Shown: positions 43,951-53,674, counted from the stretch's first letter. The stretch: DNA of 64,000 nucleotides from Rhodohalobacter sp. 614A (GCF_021462415.1 NZ_JAKEDS010000004.1:62001-126000); one strand, 5' to 3'. Notes: generated by a model from the sequence alone, not told the origin. Made by a program: numbers and translations.

Positions 43951-45309
43951 ATGAGTAATAAAAGATTCTACATAGAGACGTACGGTTGTCAGATGAACTT
44001 TGCCGATTCTGAAATCGTCAATTCCATCCTTATGAAAGAAGGCATGGAACCAGTGCATTCAGCCGAGGAAGCAGATGTTATTTTTGTGAACACCTGTTCC
44101 ATTCGCGAAAATGCCGAAACCAAAGTCTGGAATCGTCTGAAAGAATTTCGATCACTCAAAAAAGATAAAGGCGATTTGACTGTTGGCGTTCTCGGCTGCA
44201 TGGCTGAGCGAATCCGTGATCAAATCATCGACCAGGAACAACTGGTAGATATTGTTGTGGGACCCGATGCGTATCGCGACATCCCAAATCTGCTTGCAGA
44301 AGTTGATGATGGACGGAAAGCGGTGAACGTTCTTTTATCTCTCGAGGAAACCTATGCCGATATCAGCCCGGTACGAACTAGCGATAACGGTGTAAGTGCT
44401 TTCGTATCCATCATGCGCGGTTGCGACAACATGTGCGCTTTCTGCGTCGTGCCTTTCACAAGAGGCCGGGAGCGCAGCCGTCCCCTGAAAAGTATATTAA
44501 ATGAAATTAAGCAACTCAGTGAGCAGGGATATAAAGAAGTTACCCTTCTGGGACAGAACGTAAATTCTTACAAATATGAAGATATCGACTTTACCCGCTT
44601 GATGGATGAAGCCAGTAAAGTTGATCCGGAAATACGTTTTCGGTTTTCTTCTCCGCATCCAAAAGATTTCCCCGAACCTCTTCTGCACCTGATTGCCGAA
44701 CGGCCGAATCTCTGTAATTACATTCACATTCCGGCTCAATCCGGTAGTTCCACAACTCTGGAACGTATGCGGCGTCCCTATACACGAGAACAGTACCTGG
44801 ATTTGGTTGAGCGAATGAGGGAAATTATTCCCGATGTTTCACTCTCTACAGATATTATCGCAGGTTTTTGTGATGAAACGGATGAGGAACACAAAGACAC
44901 CGTCTCTTTGATGAAAATCGTAGAATACGATTTAGCCTATATGTTTGCCTACTCCGAGCGTGAACGAACACTCGCACATCGAAAATATGAGGATAATGTT
45001 CCCGAGGAAGTTAAAAAGAGACGGCTTTCTGAAATCATTCAACAACAGATGAACATCCAGCAAAAGAATAACAAACTGGAGATTGGCAAGAGACATCTTG
45101 TTCTGGCCGAGGGAGAAAGCAAGCGATCCAGCGAACAGCTTTCCGGCAGAACCGATACAAACAAAATGGTGGTTTTTGACCGCCGTGATTTCCAAAAGGG
45201 AGATTATGTAGAAGTTGAAATCACCGATTGTACGTCTGCTACTTTGATGGCTACTCCTATCCGAAAAACTTCGATCAGAGAATTTTACGCTGAGCCCGCC
45301 CTGGCATAA
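43951..45309 (+). CDS. miaB: tRNA-2-methylthio-N6-dimethylallyladenosine synthase
   Basis: 452 residues with the three MiaB domains. The N-terminal cluster site has Cys13 ([11 protein letters not shown]), Cys49 (NTCSIRE) and Cys83 (GCMAERI). The radical SAM site is [10 protein letters not shown] (Cys158, 162, 165), and the TRAM domain lies in the last ~65 residues. It puts the methylthio group on i6A37 of tRNA. Its miaA partner is elsewhere. A hairpin lies 64 bp downstream. Confidence 0.96.
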   Translation: MSNKRFYIETYGCQMNFADSEIVNSILMKEGMEPVHSAEEADVIFVNTCSIRENAETKVWNRLKEFRSLKKDKGDLTVGVLGCMAERIRDQIIDQEQLVDIVVGPDAYRDIPNLLAEVDDGRKAVNVLLSLEETYADISPVRTSDNGVSAFVSIMRGCDNMCAFCVVPFTRGRERSRPLKSILNEIKQLSEQGYKEVTLLGQNVNSYKYEDIDFTRLMDEASKVDPEIRFRFSSPHPKDFPEPLLHLIAERPNLCNYIHIPAQSGSSTTLERMRRPYTREQYLDLVERMREIIPDVSLSTDIIAGFCDETDEEHKDTVSLMKIVEYDLAYMFAYSERERTLAHRKYEDNVPEEVKKRRLSEIIQQQMNIQQKNNKLEIGKRHLVLAEGESKRSSEQLSGRTDTNKMVVFDRRDFQKGDYVEVEITDCTSATLMATPIRKTSIREFYAEPALA

Positions 45310-45372
45310 AGCATCGTTTTAATATCCGTTTATCAGAACGCATCACAGCATGGTTGCGTTAGGTATAATGAT

Positions 45373-45390
45373 GAAACCTTACAGGTTTTC
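45373..45390 (+). terminator. Candidate terminator behind miaB
   Basis: AAACCT-TAC-AGGTTT is a perfect 6-bp stem with a 3-base loop followed by TCTATTT. It begins 64 bp after the miaB stop. The stem is AT-rich and short, so it may be weak. The 207 bp region 45310-45516 also holds the imperfect pair AACGCA..TGCGTT; no gene is visible. Confidence 0.45.
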
Positions 45391-45516
45391 TATTTATTCT
45401 GGTTAAGTGGATGTTAAATTTTCGAAACTATTCAAATCAATGAGGGTTTAAGATGAATAGTTGCCCAAAATTTCTCATCTTCAATGAAGTAAGAATATCA
45501 TTATTATTAACAAAAT

Positions 45517-46677
45517 ATGACGGACTTTAAACCACTCGAAAAAAAGTTAAACGGGTTAGAAAAAAAACTTAAAAAATATCGGGAACTACTTTTGGCAAAT
45601 CTTGTGATGGTTGGAGAAATCCCGGCTCCGACATTTGGCGAAGAAGACAGGATTAAATTTATACTCAATCGTTTTGATGAAGCGGGTTTGACCGACTCTT
45701 CGATTGATGATCAAGGCAATGGTGTTGGCGTACTCTCCGGAAAAGAGGGTAAGTCTTCCATCCTGTTAAATGCCCACGCAGATACGATTTTCTCTGCCAA
45801 GACAGATCATACCATGCAGGTTTCCAGCGGCTCCATTACCGGCCCCGGGGTGGCTGACAACAGCCTTGGACTCGCCGCTCTCATGACACTCCCTTACATT
45901 TTGGAAGATCTCGATATTGAGCTCAAGAAAGACCTGGTTTTATTGGCAGGCGTTCAAAGTCTGGGCCGGGGGAACCTTGAAGGCATCCGCTTCTTTTTGG
46001 AGAACAACCCATTTAAAATAAGTGATGCCATTTGCCTTGAAGGCATTCAACTTGGCCGGCTGAGTTATTCCTCCATTGGAATGTTCCGGGGAGAAATCAC
46101 ATGTACGGTTCCCGAAAGTTATGACTGGTCGCGTTTTGGCGATGCAAGTGCAATTTTGACTCTCAATGAAGTCATCAACAAAATTAATGATATACGGCTG
46201 CCCAAACGGCCACGAACCAGTATTGTAATGGGATCTATCGTTGGCGGTACTTCTTTCAACACCATTGCACGGGATGCAACTCTTGGCTTCGAAGTACGGT
46301 CTGAATCGCAGGAAGTGGTAGAAAAAGCCGGGGAAACCATCCAGGATATTGTGATGGAAGTCTCCTCAAAAACCGGCGACCAGGTAGAACTCGATATATT
46401 TGCGAAACGCAGTCCCGGCGGAATTCCATTTGCCCATCCCCTTACCAACTGTGCACGCGTAGTTATGGAATCGCTGGATATTGAACCGCGCCTGGCACCA
46501 AGTACATCAGAACTTTCTGCCCTCATTGATGAAAAAATCCCCGCACTTACACTCGGAATTACCGTAGGGGAACGAACATTTAAAACCAATGAAACCATTC
46601 AGATAGAGCCGATTTTTAAAGGGCTGGCTCAATTAATCGGAATCATTTTAGCTGTTGACGGAGGATATTGTGAGTAA
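45517..46677 (+). CDS. M20-like protein with degenerate active site
   Basis: 386 residues with the M20/Zn-peptidase fold and a dimerisation domain in the middle (~180-310). The first metal ligands are present (His87, Asp89 in LLNAHADT; Asp114 in GVADNSLGLAAL; Glu175 in CLEG), but the catalytic Glu-Glu is replaced (TVGEEGLG becomes AGVQSLGRG, Ser148-Leu149) and the last His is lost (ERTFKTNETIQIE). It is thus unlikely to be a normal peptidase. The gene overlaps gpgS by 8 bp and is clearly in its operon. A binding or regulatory role is an inference. Confidence 0.8.
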   Translation: MTDFKPLEKKLNGLEKKLKKYRELLLANLVMVGEIPAPTFGEEDRIKFILNRFDEAGLTDSSIDDQGNGVGVLSGKEGKSSILLNAHADTIFSAKTDHTMQVSSGSITGPGVADNSLGLAALMTLPYILEDLDIELKKDLVLLAGVQSLGRGNLEGIRFFLENNPFKISDAICLEGIQLGRLSYSSIGMFRGEITCTVPESYDWSRFGDASAILTLNEVINKINDIRLPKRPRTSIVMGSIVGGTSFNTIARDATLGFEVRSESQEVVEKAGETIQDIVMEVSSKTGDQVELDIFAKRSPGGIPFAHPLTNCARVVMESLDIEPRLAPSTSELSALIDEKIPALTLGITVGERTFKTNETIQIEPIFKGLAQLIGIILAVDGGYCE

Positions 46678-47641
46678 GCTTCAAGATTGGATTGATAATA
46701 ATACCTATCACCATTCAGAATTCTGGGATCTCAAAAAACTGGTAGAGGCTAAAGAAAAAAAGGGATTAAAAATCTCTCTCTGCCTGCCAACTTTGAATGA
46801 AGAGAAAACCATTGGCAAGGAACTTATTATCTTCAAATCAGAACTGGTAGAACGTTATCCCTTAATTGATGAGATTGCTGTAATTGATTCCGGTTCAGAG
46901 GATAACACCCTGGAAGTTGCCAAAAATTATGGCGCGGATACCTATCTGGCATCCGATATTTTACCCGACCTTGAACCCAAAAAAGGTAAAGGCGAAAATC
47001 TCTGGAAAGCTATTTATCAGCTTGAAGGAGATATCATTGTGTATGTGGATGCCGATATCAGTAACATTCATCCGCGCTTTGTTTATGGCTTGGTCGCTCC
47101 TCTCATCCACCGGGATGAAGTTCAATATGTAAAAGCATTTTACGACCGGCCGCTGGCATTTTCTGGCAATGTGCGGGCTTCCGGAGGCGGACGCGTAACG
47201 GAAATTTTGGTAAGGCCCCTTTTCTCACTTTTCTTCCCCGAATTAACGGGAATTATTCAACCACTTTCTGGTGAATATGCGGTTCGCCGGGAAGTACTTG
47301 AAAAGATCGCATTCCCGATTGGTTATGGCGTAGAGACATCTCATTTAATTGATGTCTATCACAATTACGGCCTTCAGGCATTTGCACAAACCGATCTCGA
47401 TAAACGAGTGCACGAAAACAAACCGACACAGGCACTTGGGAAAATGTCGTTCGGTATTCTGCAAACATTCATCAAGCGTGCCAAAGCGCTTGGAATTTTC
47501 GAAAAAGCTGAGCATGAAACTATCCTCAGGCAATTCCAGGTCAAACAGAATCATTACGAACAAAACATGATGGAAATCATTGAAGAAGAGCGACCACCAA
47601 TGATTGAAATCGAAGAATATCGTAAAAAATTCAAGAAGTAA
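46670..47641 (+). CDS. gpgS: Glucosyl-3-phosphoglycerate synthase (GT81)
   Basis: 323 residues from a GTG preceded by GGAGG five bases upstream; a TTG 15 bp earlier is in frame. Motifs match GpgS of mycobacteria: ISLCLPTLNEEKTIG, IAVIDSGSEDNT, PKKGKGENLWKAI, the DxD IVYVDADISN, RASGGGRVTEILVRPL and QPLSGEYAVRRE. It transfers glucose from a nucleotide sugar to 3-phosphoglycerate, the first step to glucosylglycerate, a solute used against salt or nitrogen stress. The operon holds an M20-like gene before it and a HAD hydrolase 17 bp after it. Confidence 0.93.
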   Translation: MSKLQDWIDNNTYHHSEFWDLKKLVEAKEKKGLKISLCLPTLNEEKTIGKELIIFKSELVERYPLIDEIAVIDSGSEDNTLEVAKNYGADTYLASDILPDLEPKKGKGENLWKAIYQLEGDIIVYVDADISNIHPRFVYGLVAPLIHRDEVQYVKAFYDRPLAFSGNVRASGGGRVTEILVRPLFSLFFPELTGIIQPLSGEYAVRREVLEKIAFPIGYGVETSHLIDVYHNYGLQAFAQTDLDKRVHENKPTQALGKMSFGILQTFIKRAKALGIFEKAEHETILRQFQVKQNHYEQNMMEIIEEERPPMIEIEEYRKKFKK

Positions 47642-47658
47642 TCTCTCAGCGACCACCA

Positions 47659-48561
47659 ATGGATTTCACCGATTTGCATGAAAGGTTTGTCAATCTCTCC
47701 AAACCACTTGAACCGATTGACACCGATACCATTCCTACACTTCATCCTATTGAAGGAATTCGTGTTATTGCCTACGATTTTTACGGCACGCTCTTCATCT
47801 CCGGCGTGGGAGATATCGGGATTGATGACGGAAACGTAAATGCCGGTCTCCTTACCGAAACCCTGGAAAATTCAGGGATTAAAATCCTGGACAAAAATGC
47901 CGGTTCTGACGGGTTCAAAATTTATAATGAAGTTGTTGAAGAACAGATCCAAAACCTAAAACAAAACGGAATCGAATACCCCGAACCTGATATCCGAACG
48001 GTTTGGAAAGAGGTTTTGGAAATAATGGAAGAGAAAAACCTCATTGAATATCCCAAAGGAGATTCAATACAAAATGTGGTTTCCGTAGAGTTTGAAGCAA
48101 GAATGAATCCCGTTTGGCCCATGAGTGACGCCGTTGAAACCCTCAAATATTTCAAAGAGAAAGGATTTGTGCAGGGAATTATATCTAACTCGCAGTTTTA
48201 CACGCCCATTGTTCTTGAAGCTTTGACCGAACATTCCCTGGATGAACTTGGTTTCGAAGAAAAACTCCTGCATTGGTCGTTCGAGGAAAACCTAAAAAAA
48301 CCCGGCTTGCAGTTTTACCGGGATTTCATAGATAAACTGAAGAACTTTGACAAAGACCTCGATCCTTCGGATGTGTTATATGTTGGAAATGATATGCTGA
48401 AAGATGTGTATCCCGCTCACGAGCTTGGAATGAAAACGGCTCTTTTTGCAGGTGACAAACGCTCGCTGAAATGGCGGGAAGATGACACCCGATGTAAGGA
48501 TATTATTCCTGACTTGATCATTACTTCGCTTTCCCAATTAAAATCTTTTGTCAAACTTTAA
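47659..48561 (+). CDS. HAD-superfamily hydrolase, probable glucosyl-3-phosphoglycerate phosphatase
   Basis: 300 residues. HAD motif I is DFYGTLF (Asp40, with Tyr42 where most phosphatases have Asp), motif II ISNSQF, Lys in NLKKPGLQFY and motif IV VLYVGNDMLKDVYPAHELG. The start is 17 bp after the gpgS stop and the gene has no promoter of its own, so the step after GpgS (removing phosphate) is the natural role. The Tyr at position 42 is also seen in dehalogenases, so the exact reaction is unproven. It overlaps the convergent phosphorylase gene by 11 bp. Confidence 0.75.
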   Translation: MDFTDLHERFVNLSKPLEPIDTDTIPTLHPIEGIRVIAYDFYGTLFISGVGDIGIDDGNVNAGLLTETLENSGIKILDKNAGSDGFKIYNEVVEEQIQNLKQNGIEYPEPDIRTVWKEVLEIMEEKNLIEYPKGDSIQNVVSVEFEARMNPVWPMSDAVETLKYFKEKGFVQGIISNSQFYTPIVLEALTEHSLDELGFEEKLLHWSFEENLKKPGLQFYRDFIDKLKNFDKDLDPSDVLYVGNDMLKDVYPAHELGMKTALFAGDKRSLKWREDDTRCKDIIPDLIITSLSQLKSFVKL

Positions 48562-50299
48562 TCCATATCACTTTATACGGCGGGAGCTCAACTTCCCCAT
48601 TCGAGACGTATTGGTTTCCTGAAAGAATATCATTGTAACTGGAGCCATTTTTTAAAGGAAGTGGATGCTCTTTCAGATCAACTTTGACATTTTCACCCGT
48701 CACATTTGCCAGCACCAAAACCTTTTCGGTCTTATCAGGATCCCATCTGAGGAGACAGAAAATACGGTCGTCAATATCATATGCTTCCTGGCCGCCAAAG
48801 GGATGAAAAGCCGGGTGTTTTTTTCGGAGTGAAATAACCTCCTTCATGTTGGAGAAAATTCTTGCCGTTGTTGTATCCGGGTCGCTGAGGGCGCTTGTCA
48901 GTTCATCATAACTCCATTTTTTTCGGTTGATGGTTCTGTACCTTCCCGTAATCGAAACACCCTGCAAATTATTCCGGGTAGCTGTAAAGTTATGAAAATA
49001 GATCCCCGGCACCCCCTTCAGGCTAACCGCTAATATCTGCGAACACATATAGCGTCGCTCCTGCTTCGATTGAGATCCGTTAATCACAGTAAATGCATCG
49101 AAATAAGTGATATTTAATTCGTAAGGGGAAAGCGTGCCATCCGGGTTTTTCTTCTCGGAAACAAACCCGCCTTTTTTCTTTACTCCTTCAACCAGTTCAT
49201 TAAACTCATTCTGGGGGACCAACCCTTCCAGCGGACGAACCCCAATTCCGTCATGTGAAGACGTAAAGTTGAAATAGGTACAGTTCTCAGGAAGCTTATC
49301 GAGAGATTTTACCCATTTTGTGAGATAAAACGCATTTTCCGTAAGAATGGCATGAAGTAAAAGCGGAGGCAGGCTAAACTGGTACACCATGTGAGTTTCA
49401 TCGCCATCACCAAAATAACTGATGTTTTCTTTATGAGGAACATTTGTCTCTGTAATGATTGTAGCCTTGGGAGAAAAACAGTCAACCAGGGTTCTCATGA
49501 GTTTCACAATTTCGTGAGTCTCTTTTAAATGAATACAGTTCGATCCAATTTTTTTCCAGATAAACGCCACTGCATCCAGGCGAATCACAGAGAGGCCCTT
49601 GCTCAGGTAAAAGAAAAAGATGTCGAGATATTCAAAAAGTACATCCAGGTTTCTGAAATTGACATCAATCTGGTCATCGCTAAATGTTGACCAGACAAAT
49701 TTCTCACCGTTCTTGGTGTGAACCGGCGTGAGCAGCGGTGTGCTTCTCGGGCGTGTGACTTCAGACAGGTTTTCGGCGGGATCAATCTCAATAAAATAAT
49801 CTTTATATTTTTCCTCTTTCCTCAGGTATTTCTTAAACCATTCGCTGTATCGGGAAGCGTGGTTCATCACAAGATCGGCCATTAATCGAAAATCCTTGCT
49901 CAGTTCCCCGATATCATCCCACCCGCCAAGCCGTTCATCCACCCTTCGGTATTCAACAACAGAGAAACCGTCGTCCGATGAGCTTGGAAAAAACGGAAGA
50001 ATATGCACAGAGCTGATAGTATCGCTCAGGCTTTCTTTCAGAAATTGATGCTGCTTTCTCAGTTTTGAGATGGGCTCACCGCGACTGGGCTGAATCATAT
50101 CCCCATAGGTAATAAGAATATGATCTTTATGTGTCCAAACGTCGTGAAAGGAAACTTTTTTGGAAGGTTTCAGATTATACTTCTGAACGAGCTTCTTCGT
50201 TCGTTTTATACATTCATCAACCCTATCTTTTCCATAAATTACTGTGAAGTGATGTTGTAATTGATCAAGGGTGTTTTCACAAAAAATGTTTTTGGGCAT
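48551..50299 (-). CDS. GH13_18 sugar phosphorylase, probable glucosylglycerate phosphorylase
   Basis: 582 residues, normal for this group. Catalytic residues are Asp242 (SVIRLDAVAFIWKK, nucleophile) and Glu284 (IITETNVPHKENISYF, acid/base), with ADLVMNHAS and FTSSHDGIGVRPLEGL before and after. The pattern is that of sucrose phosphorylase-like enzymes, including glucosylglycerate phosphorylases (known from Meiothermus and others). Placement beside gpgS favours glucosylglycerate as substrate: phosphate would release glucose-1-phosphate and glycerate when the solute is not needed. It is transcribed against the synthesis genes, so build-up and breakdown can be set separately. Confidence 0.85.
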   Translation of the reverse strand: MPKNIFCENTLDQLQHHFTVIYGKDRVDECIKRTKKLVQKYNLKPSKKVSFHDVWTHKDHILITYGDMIQPSRGEPISKLRKQHQFLKESLSDTISSVHILPFFPSSSDDGFSVVEYRRVDERLGGWDDIGELSKDFRLMADLVMNHASRYSEWFKKYLRKEEKYKDYFIEIDPAENLSEVTRPRSTPLLTPVHTKNGEKFVWSTFSDDQIDVNFRNLDVLFEYLDIFFFYLSKGLSVIRLDAVAFIWKKIGSNCIHLKETHEIVKLMRTLVDCFSPKATIITETNVPHKENISYFGDGDETHMVYQFSLPPLLLHAILTENAFYLTKWVKSLDKLPENCTYFNFTSSHDGIGVRPLEGLVPQNEFNELVEGVKKKGGFVSEKKNPDGTLSPYELNITYFDAFTVINGSQSKQERRYMCSQILAVSLKGVPGIYFHNFTATRNNLQGVSITGRYRTINRKKWSYDELTSALSDPDTTTARIFSNMKEVISLRKKHPAFHPFGGQEAYDIDDRIFCLLRWDPDKTEKVLVLANVTGENVKVDLKEHPLPLKNGSSYNDILSGNQYVSNGEVELPPYKVIWIKV

Positions 50300-50480
50300 A
50301 AATAAAACGGTGCTTTATAACTCCTGGTCAGATCTTTATAAAGAACACAACAAACGACGATATCATTTAAAAGTAAAGTCAATATTGGAATAACCCCGTT
50401 TAAACAGGAAAAATTACGCCTTCATTTTATGGCAAGAATCAGATCTTTCTTACATTTACGGTTCAATAAAAATTAGTTAT

Positions 50481-51767
50481 ATGGACAGGCAAGCTCTACA
50501 GGAACGTTATGGAATTATCGGCGAATCTGATGCAATAAAGCAGGTTGTTGATAAAATAATGCAGGTATCCGGTACGGATATTACTGTGTTACTGCAGGGA
50601 GAAAGCGGCGTCGGTAAAGATGTTACCGCACGTGCCATCCACTCTTTAAGCAAAAGAAGCCGAAAAGATATTGTTATTGTCAACTGTGGCGCCATTCCGG
50701 AGGGAATTATAGAAAGCGAGCTCTTCGGACACGAAAAGGGTTCGTTTACTGGCGCACATGAAGCACGCAAAGGATATTTTGAAAAAGCGGATGGCGGAAC
50801 CATTTTTCTTGATGAAATTGGCGACACACCCAAAAATATCCAGGTAAAACTCTTACGGGTTCTGGAAAGTGGTGAATTTTTCAGAGTGGGTTCCAGCAAA
50901 ATGTACACCGCAGATGTCCGCGTTATCGCGGCTACCAACCAGGATTTATGGGAACTGGTAAAAAATGGAAGTTTCCGGGAAGATCTTTATTACCGGCTGG
51001 ATACGGTGAAAATTAAACTGCCGCCGCTCAGAGAACGAAAAGAAGATATTATCCCGATTTTCAGAAAGTTTGTAACGGAATTCTCTTCCAAATACGATTC
51101 CGTTTTCCAGGGATTTTCAGACGATGCAAAGGAACTGTTAATCTCGTACCGGTGGCCGGGAAATGTTCGCGAGTTGAGAAATGTAGCGGAACAATTGGTT
51201 GTACTGGAAAAATCTCAGTTTATTGATAAAGACCGGCTTCAAAAGTATTTGAAAGGACGGCAGCATCTTGGTTCAACCGATAATTTACCGGTTCTCTCCC
51301 GACAGGATCCGGATGATGAGTTTGAAAGTCAACAATCCTCAACCGATACCGGAATTATCTACCGTGCACTTGTTGAAATGAGAACGGATATTTCCGACCT
51401 CAAAAAGATGCTCGCAAAATTTCTTTATTCCACATTCAGCGAGAAGGAAATCAAAGCACTGCCAAGTGCCGTATCCCGAAACATTGATCCCAATGATATT
51501 TCCGGGCATATTCGGGAACAGATGGACGATTCATCGTTGGGTATCCGGTCCGTAGAATCTTCTTTTGACGGTGAAGAAGAAGATGAAGTGGATGAAATTG
51601 AACAGTTCTTTACGGATAAAGAAATCCCATCTATCGAAGAAGCCGAAAAATTCCTGATTGAACAGGCGCTCAAACGATTCGACGGAAATCGACGGAAAGC
51701 TTCAGAAGCACTTGGAGTGAGTGAACGAACCCTTTACCGGAAGCTCGATCAATATGGATTGCAATAG
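50481..51767 (+). CDS. Sigma-54-dependent Fis-family activator without sensor domain
   Basis: 428 residues. The AAA+ domain starts at residue ~10 with Walker A GESGVGKD (40-47), GSFTGA at 87-92 (a Ser form of the GAFTGA loop that meets sigma-54), Walker B GTIFLDEIGD and arginine fingers in FREDLYYRLDTV. There is no receiver, GAF or PAS domain. A linker of ~130 residues precedes a Fis-type helix-turn-helix (KRFDGNRRKASEALGVSERTLYRKLDQYGL). Activity is thus likely controlled by amount or by a partner. It overlaps lptE by 14 bp, which links sigma-54 control to envelope assembly. No sigma-54 promoter was found in its own leader. Confidence 0.92.
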   Translation: MDRQALQERYGIIGESDAIKQVVDKIMQVSGTDITVLLQGESGVGKDVTARAIHSLSKRSRKDIVIVNCGAIPEGIIESELFGHEKGSFTGAHEARKGYFEKADGGTIFLDEIGDTPKNIQVKLLRVLESGEFFRVGSSKMYTADVRVIAATNQDLWELVKNGSFREDLYYRLDTVKIKLPPLRERKEDIIPIFRKFVTEFSSKYDSVFQGFSDDAKELLISYRWPGNVRELRNVAEQLVVLEKSQFIDKDRLQKYLKGRQHLGSTDNLPVLSRQDPDDEFESQQSSTDTGIIYRALVEMRTDISDLKKMLAKFLYSTFSEKEIKALPSAVSRNIDPNDISGHIREQMDDSSLGIRSVESSFDGEEEDEVDEIEQFFTDKEIPSIEEAEKFLIEQALKRFDGNRRKASEALGVSERTLYRKLDQYGLQ

Positions 51768-52269
51768 AAGAACCCGTACATTTTTGATTGCTCTGCTGAT
51801 TCTGTTCTCAGGATGCATCAGCTATAGTTTCACCGGTACGTCCATCCCCTCGGATGTGCAAAACATTTACATTCCATTTTTCCCGGATCAATCACAGAGT
51901 GGGCTTGGTAATTTGAGTGACCGTTTGAACCGTGCGCTTTTAGAACGTTTTGTAAACCAAAGCCGACTTTCGCTGGCAAACGATCAGGAAACATCGGATG
52001 CATTTGTAGAAGGCGCCATACAGAGTTATGTTAACCGTCCGTTCAGCATTGGCGGAGACCAGCAGGCCAACCTGAATGAAGTCAGTATTTCTGTTCGGGC
52101 AACGTTTCAGTTCGCTTCAGATGAAGAACCGCTTTGGACATCGACTTTTACGGGAAGTGCCACGTATGACGTGCTTGAAAATCCTGTTGATGGTGAACTT
52201 GAGGCGGCAGAAACTGCCTTGCAACAAATTGCAAACAACATGTTTAATGATGCCGTTAGCAATTGGTAA
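51754..52269 (+). CDS. lptE: LptE family lipopolysaccharide-assembly lipoprotein
   Basis: 171 residues from MDCNRRTRTFLIALLILFSGC, a lipoprotein signal with lipobox LFSGC. ISYSFTGTSIPSDVQNIYIPFFPDQS and LNRALLERFVNQSRLSLANDQETSDAFVEG match the Bacteroidota form of LptE, which plugs the LptD barrel that puts LPS in the outer leaflet. Its start overlaps the sigma-54 activator gene by 14 bp. LptD is not in the window. Confidence 0.85.
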   Translation: MDCNRRTRTFLIALLILFSGCISYSFTGTSIPSDVQNIYIPFFPDQSQSGLGNLSDRLNRALLERFVNQSRLSLANDQETSDAFVEGAIQSYVNRPFSIGGDQQANLNEVSISVRATFQFASDEEPLWTSTFTGSATYDVLENPVDGELEAAETALQQIANNMFNDAVSNW

Positions 52270-52296
52270 AACGGCAATCTTTCTATAAAATCTGGT

Positions 52297-52929
52297 ATGG
52301 AATTAGAGTCCTATCAAATACCGAAATCGTATCAAAGTTACCTGGAAACGTTTGAAACCGATCCGGAAGCAGCCATTTCGCGCCTAAGAAATCGTATTGA
52401 AAAACGAAATGCCGGGGCCGTTGGGTATTTTTTCCTGGCATGGCTGTATTTAAAAAATGGTGACAAAGAAAATGCACTTGAAGCATCCATGAATGCGAAA
52501 GTGATGGCGCCGGGCAGCCAGTTGATGAGCCGTTTGCACTATTTCATTTCTCATCCCCGTGCATTTGAAGCGTGGGAACCAAAGAAAAACCGCAAGTCGT
52601 TCACACGCGGTCACCTCTCTTTTGATTATGTTCATCCGATTCAGGATCTGGACTCTTTGATTAATAAACTTTCTTCGGTTGAGACCAAAAGAATAAAATT
52701 TGATCCGAATTCTGATGACGACAGGGATTTAAGCCAGAAAAGTTCGGATGTGGATGATATCGTCACGGAAACACTTGCCGTTATTCATGAAAAGCAAAAG
52801 AATTATTCCGCAGCCATTGATACCTATCAGCGATTAAAGAAAGTAAACTCTTCCAAAACCGAGCATTTCGATCAGCAGATTGAACGATTGCAAAATAAGA
52901 TGGAAGAGAAAAAGAATACAGACGGGTAA
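52297..52929 (+). CDS. TPR-like protein of unknown function
   Basis: 210 residues with helical pairs like tetratricopeptide repeats (AGAVGYFFLAWLYLKNGDKENALEASMNAKVMAPGS; VIHEKQKNYSAAIDTYQRLKKVN). A charged linker (PNSDDDRDLSQKSSDV) joins them. No signal peptide. It follows lptE by 27 bp and is probably its co-transcribed partner, but no family can be named. Ends in a Lys/Glu coil. Confidence 0.6.
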   Translation: MELESYQIPKSYQSYLETFETDPEAAISRLRNRIEKRNAGAVGYFFLAWLYLKNGDKENALEASMNAKVMAPGSQLMSRLHYFISHPRAFEAWEPKKNRKSFTRGHLSFDYVHPIQDLDSLINKLSSVETKRIKFDPNSDDDRDLSQKSSDVDDIVTETLAVIHEKQKNYSAAIDTYQRLKKVNSSKTEHFDQQIERLQNKMEEKKNTDG

Positions 52930-52970
52930 TTTTTTACAGCATTCTTTGAAGAAGAACCACTGACCGCAAA

Positions 52971-53606
52971 TTATTCAGCTTTCACAAACGCATTGTGTTT
53001 CTTCTCCCGGCCAATTGTTGTTGCCGGCCCGTGCCCGGGATAAACGGAAGTAGTATCAGGAAGAGCGTACAGTTTCTCCCGAATGGAGGAAGCAAGCAGG
53101 TCAAATTCTCCCTTGTAAAGATCGGTTCGGCCAACGCTGTTATGGAAAATAACATCTCCTGCAATCAGCAGATCTTCTTTTTCGAAATAAAGCGAGACAT
53201 GATCCGGGGAGTGTCCCGGTGTATAGATCACATCGAACTCAAAGTTTCCAAGTGTGAAGCCTTTCTGTTCTTCGAGGGATTCGGGAGTAAAATCAAATCC
53301 GCCGGAGCTCAGACCAAATATTTTGGATTGCTGCTCAAAATTATTCCACAGGTATAAATCAGAATGGTTCAGGTAAACGGGAATATCAAATTCCTTCAGT
53401 ACTTTATGAAGGCCGAGGATATGATCGACATGGGCATGAGTCAGACATACGGCAAGCAACTCTTCTCCTGAATCTTCCAACTCACCTTTAAATGATCTGA
53501 ACTCCCGTTCGTCATAAAATCCGGGATCAATCAAAATGGCATGATCATTTTCGGTGAGTAAATAGGTATTTTCTGAAAATGGTCCTACGGTAAATGTCTT
53601 TAGTTC
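52971..53606 (-). CDS. MBL-fold metallo-hydrolase (glyoxalase II-like)
   Basis: 211 residues from MELKTFTVGPFSENTYLL; a start 39 bp earlier looks like an out-of-family extension. The metal motif VCLTHAHVDHILG (THxHxDH), GHSPDHVS and IAGDVIFHNSVGRTDL, then YPGHGPATTIG, give the two-zinc site. These enzymes usually open thioesters such as S-lactoylglutathione analogues, or act on others. It converges on the TPR gene (41 bp). The exact substrate is not predictable. Confidence 0.9.
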   Translation of the reverse strand, partial: ELKTFTVGPFSENTYLLTENDHAILIDPGFYDEREFRSFKGELEDSGEELLAVCLTHAHVDHILGLHKVLKEFDIPVYLNHSDLYLWNNFEQQSKIFGLSSGGFDFTPESLEEQKGFTLGNFEFDVIYTPGHSPDHVSLYFEKEDLLIAGDVIFHNSVGRTDLYKGEFDLLASSIREKLYALPDTTSVYPGHGPATTIGREKKHNAFVKAE

Positions 53607-53674
53607 CATCGGCAGTTCATAAAAAAAGGATGCAATGAACTTCACTGCATCCTTTAATTTGAAATTGGTGTCGC

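Noticed and set aside
50300-50480. Sigma-54 promoter in front of the activator (TGGCAAG..TTTC)
   Set aside because: The TGGC half is present but the GC of the -12 element is not at the right distance; calling it would be a guess.
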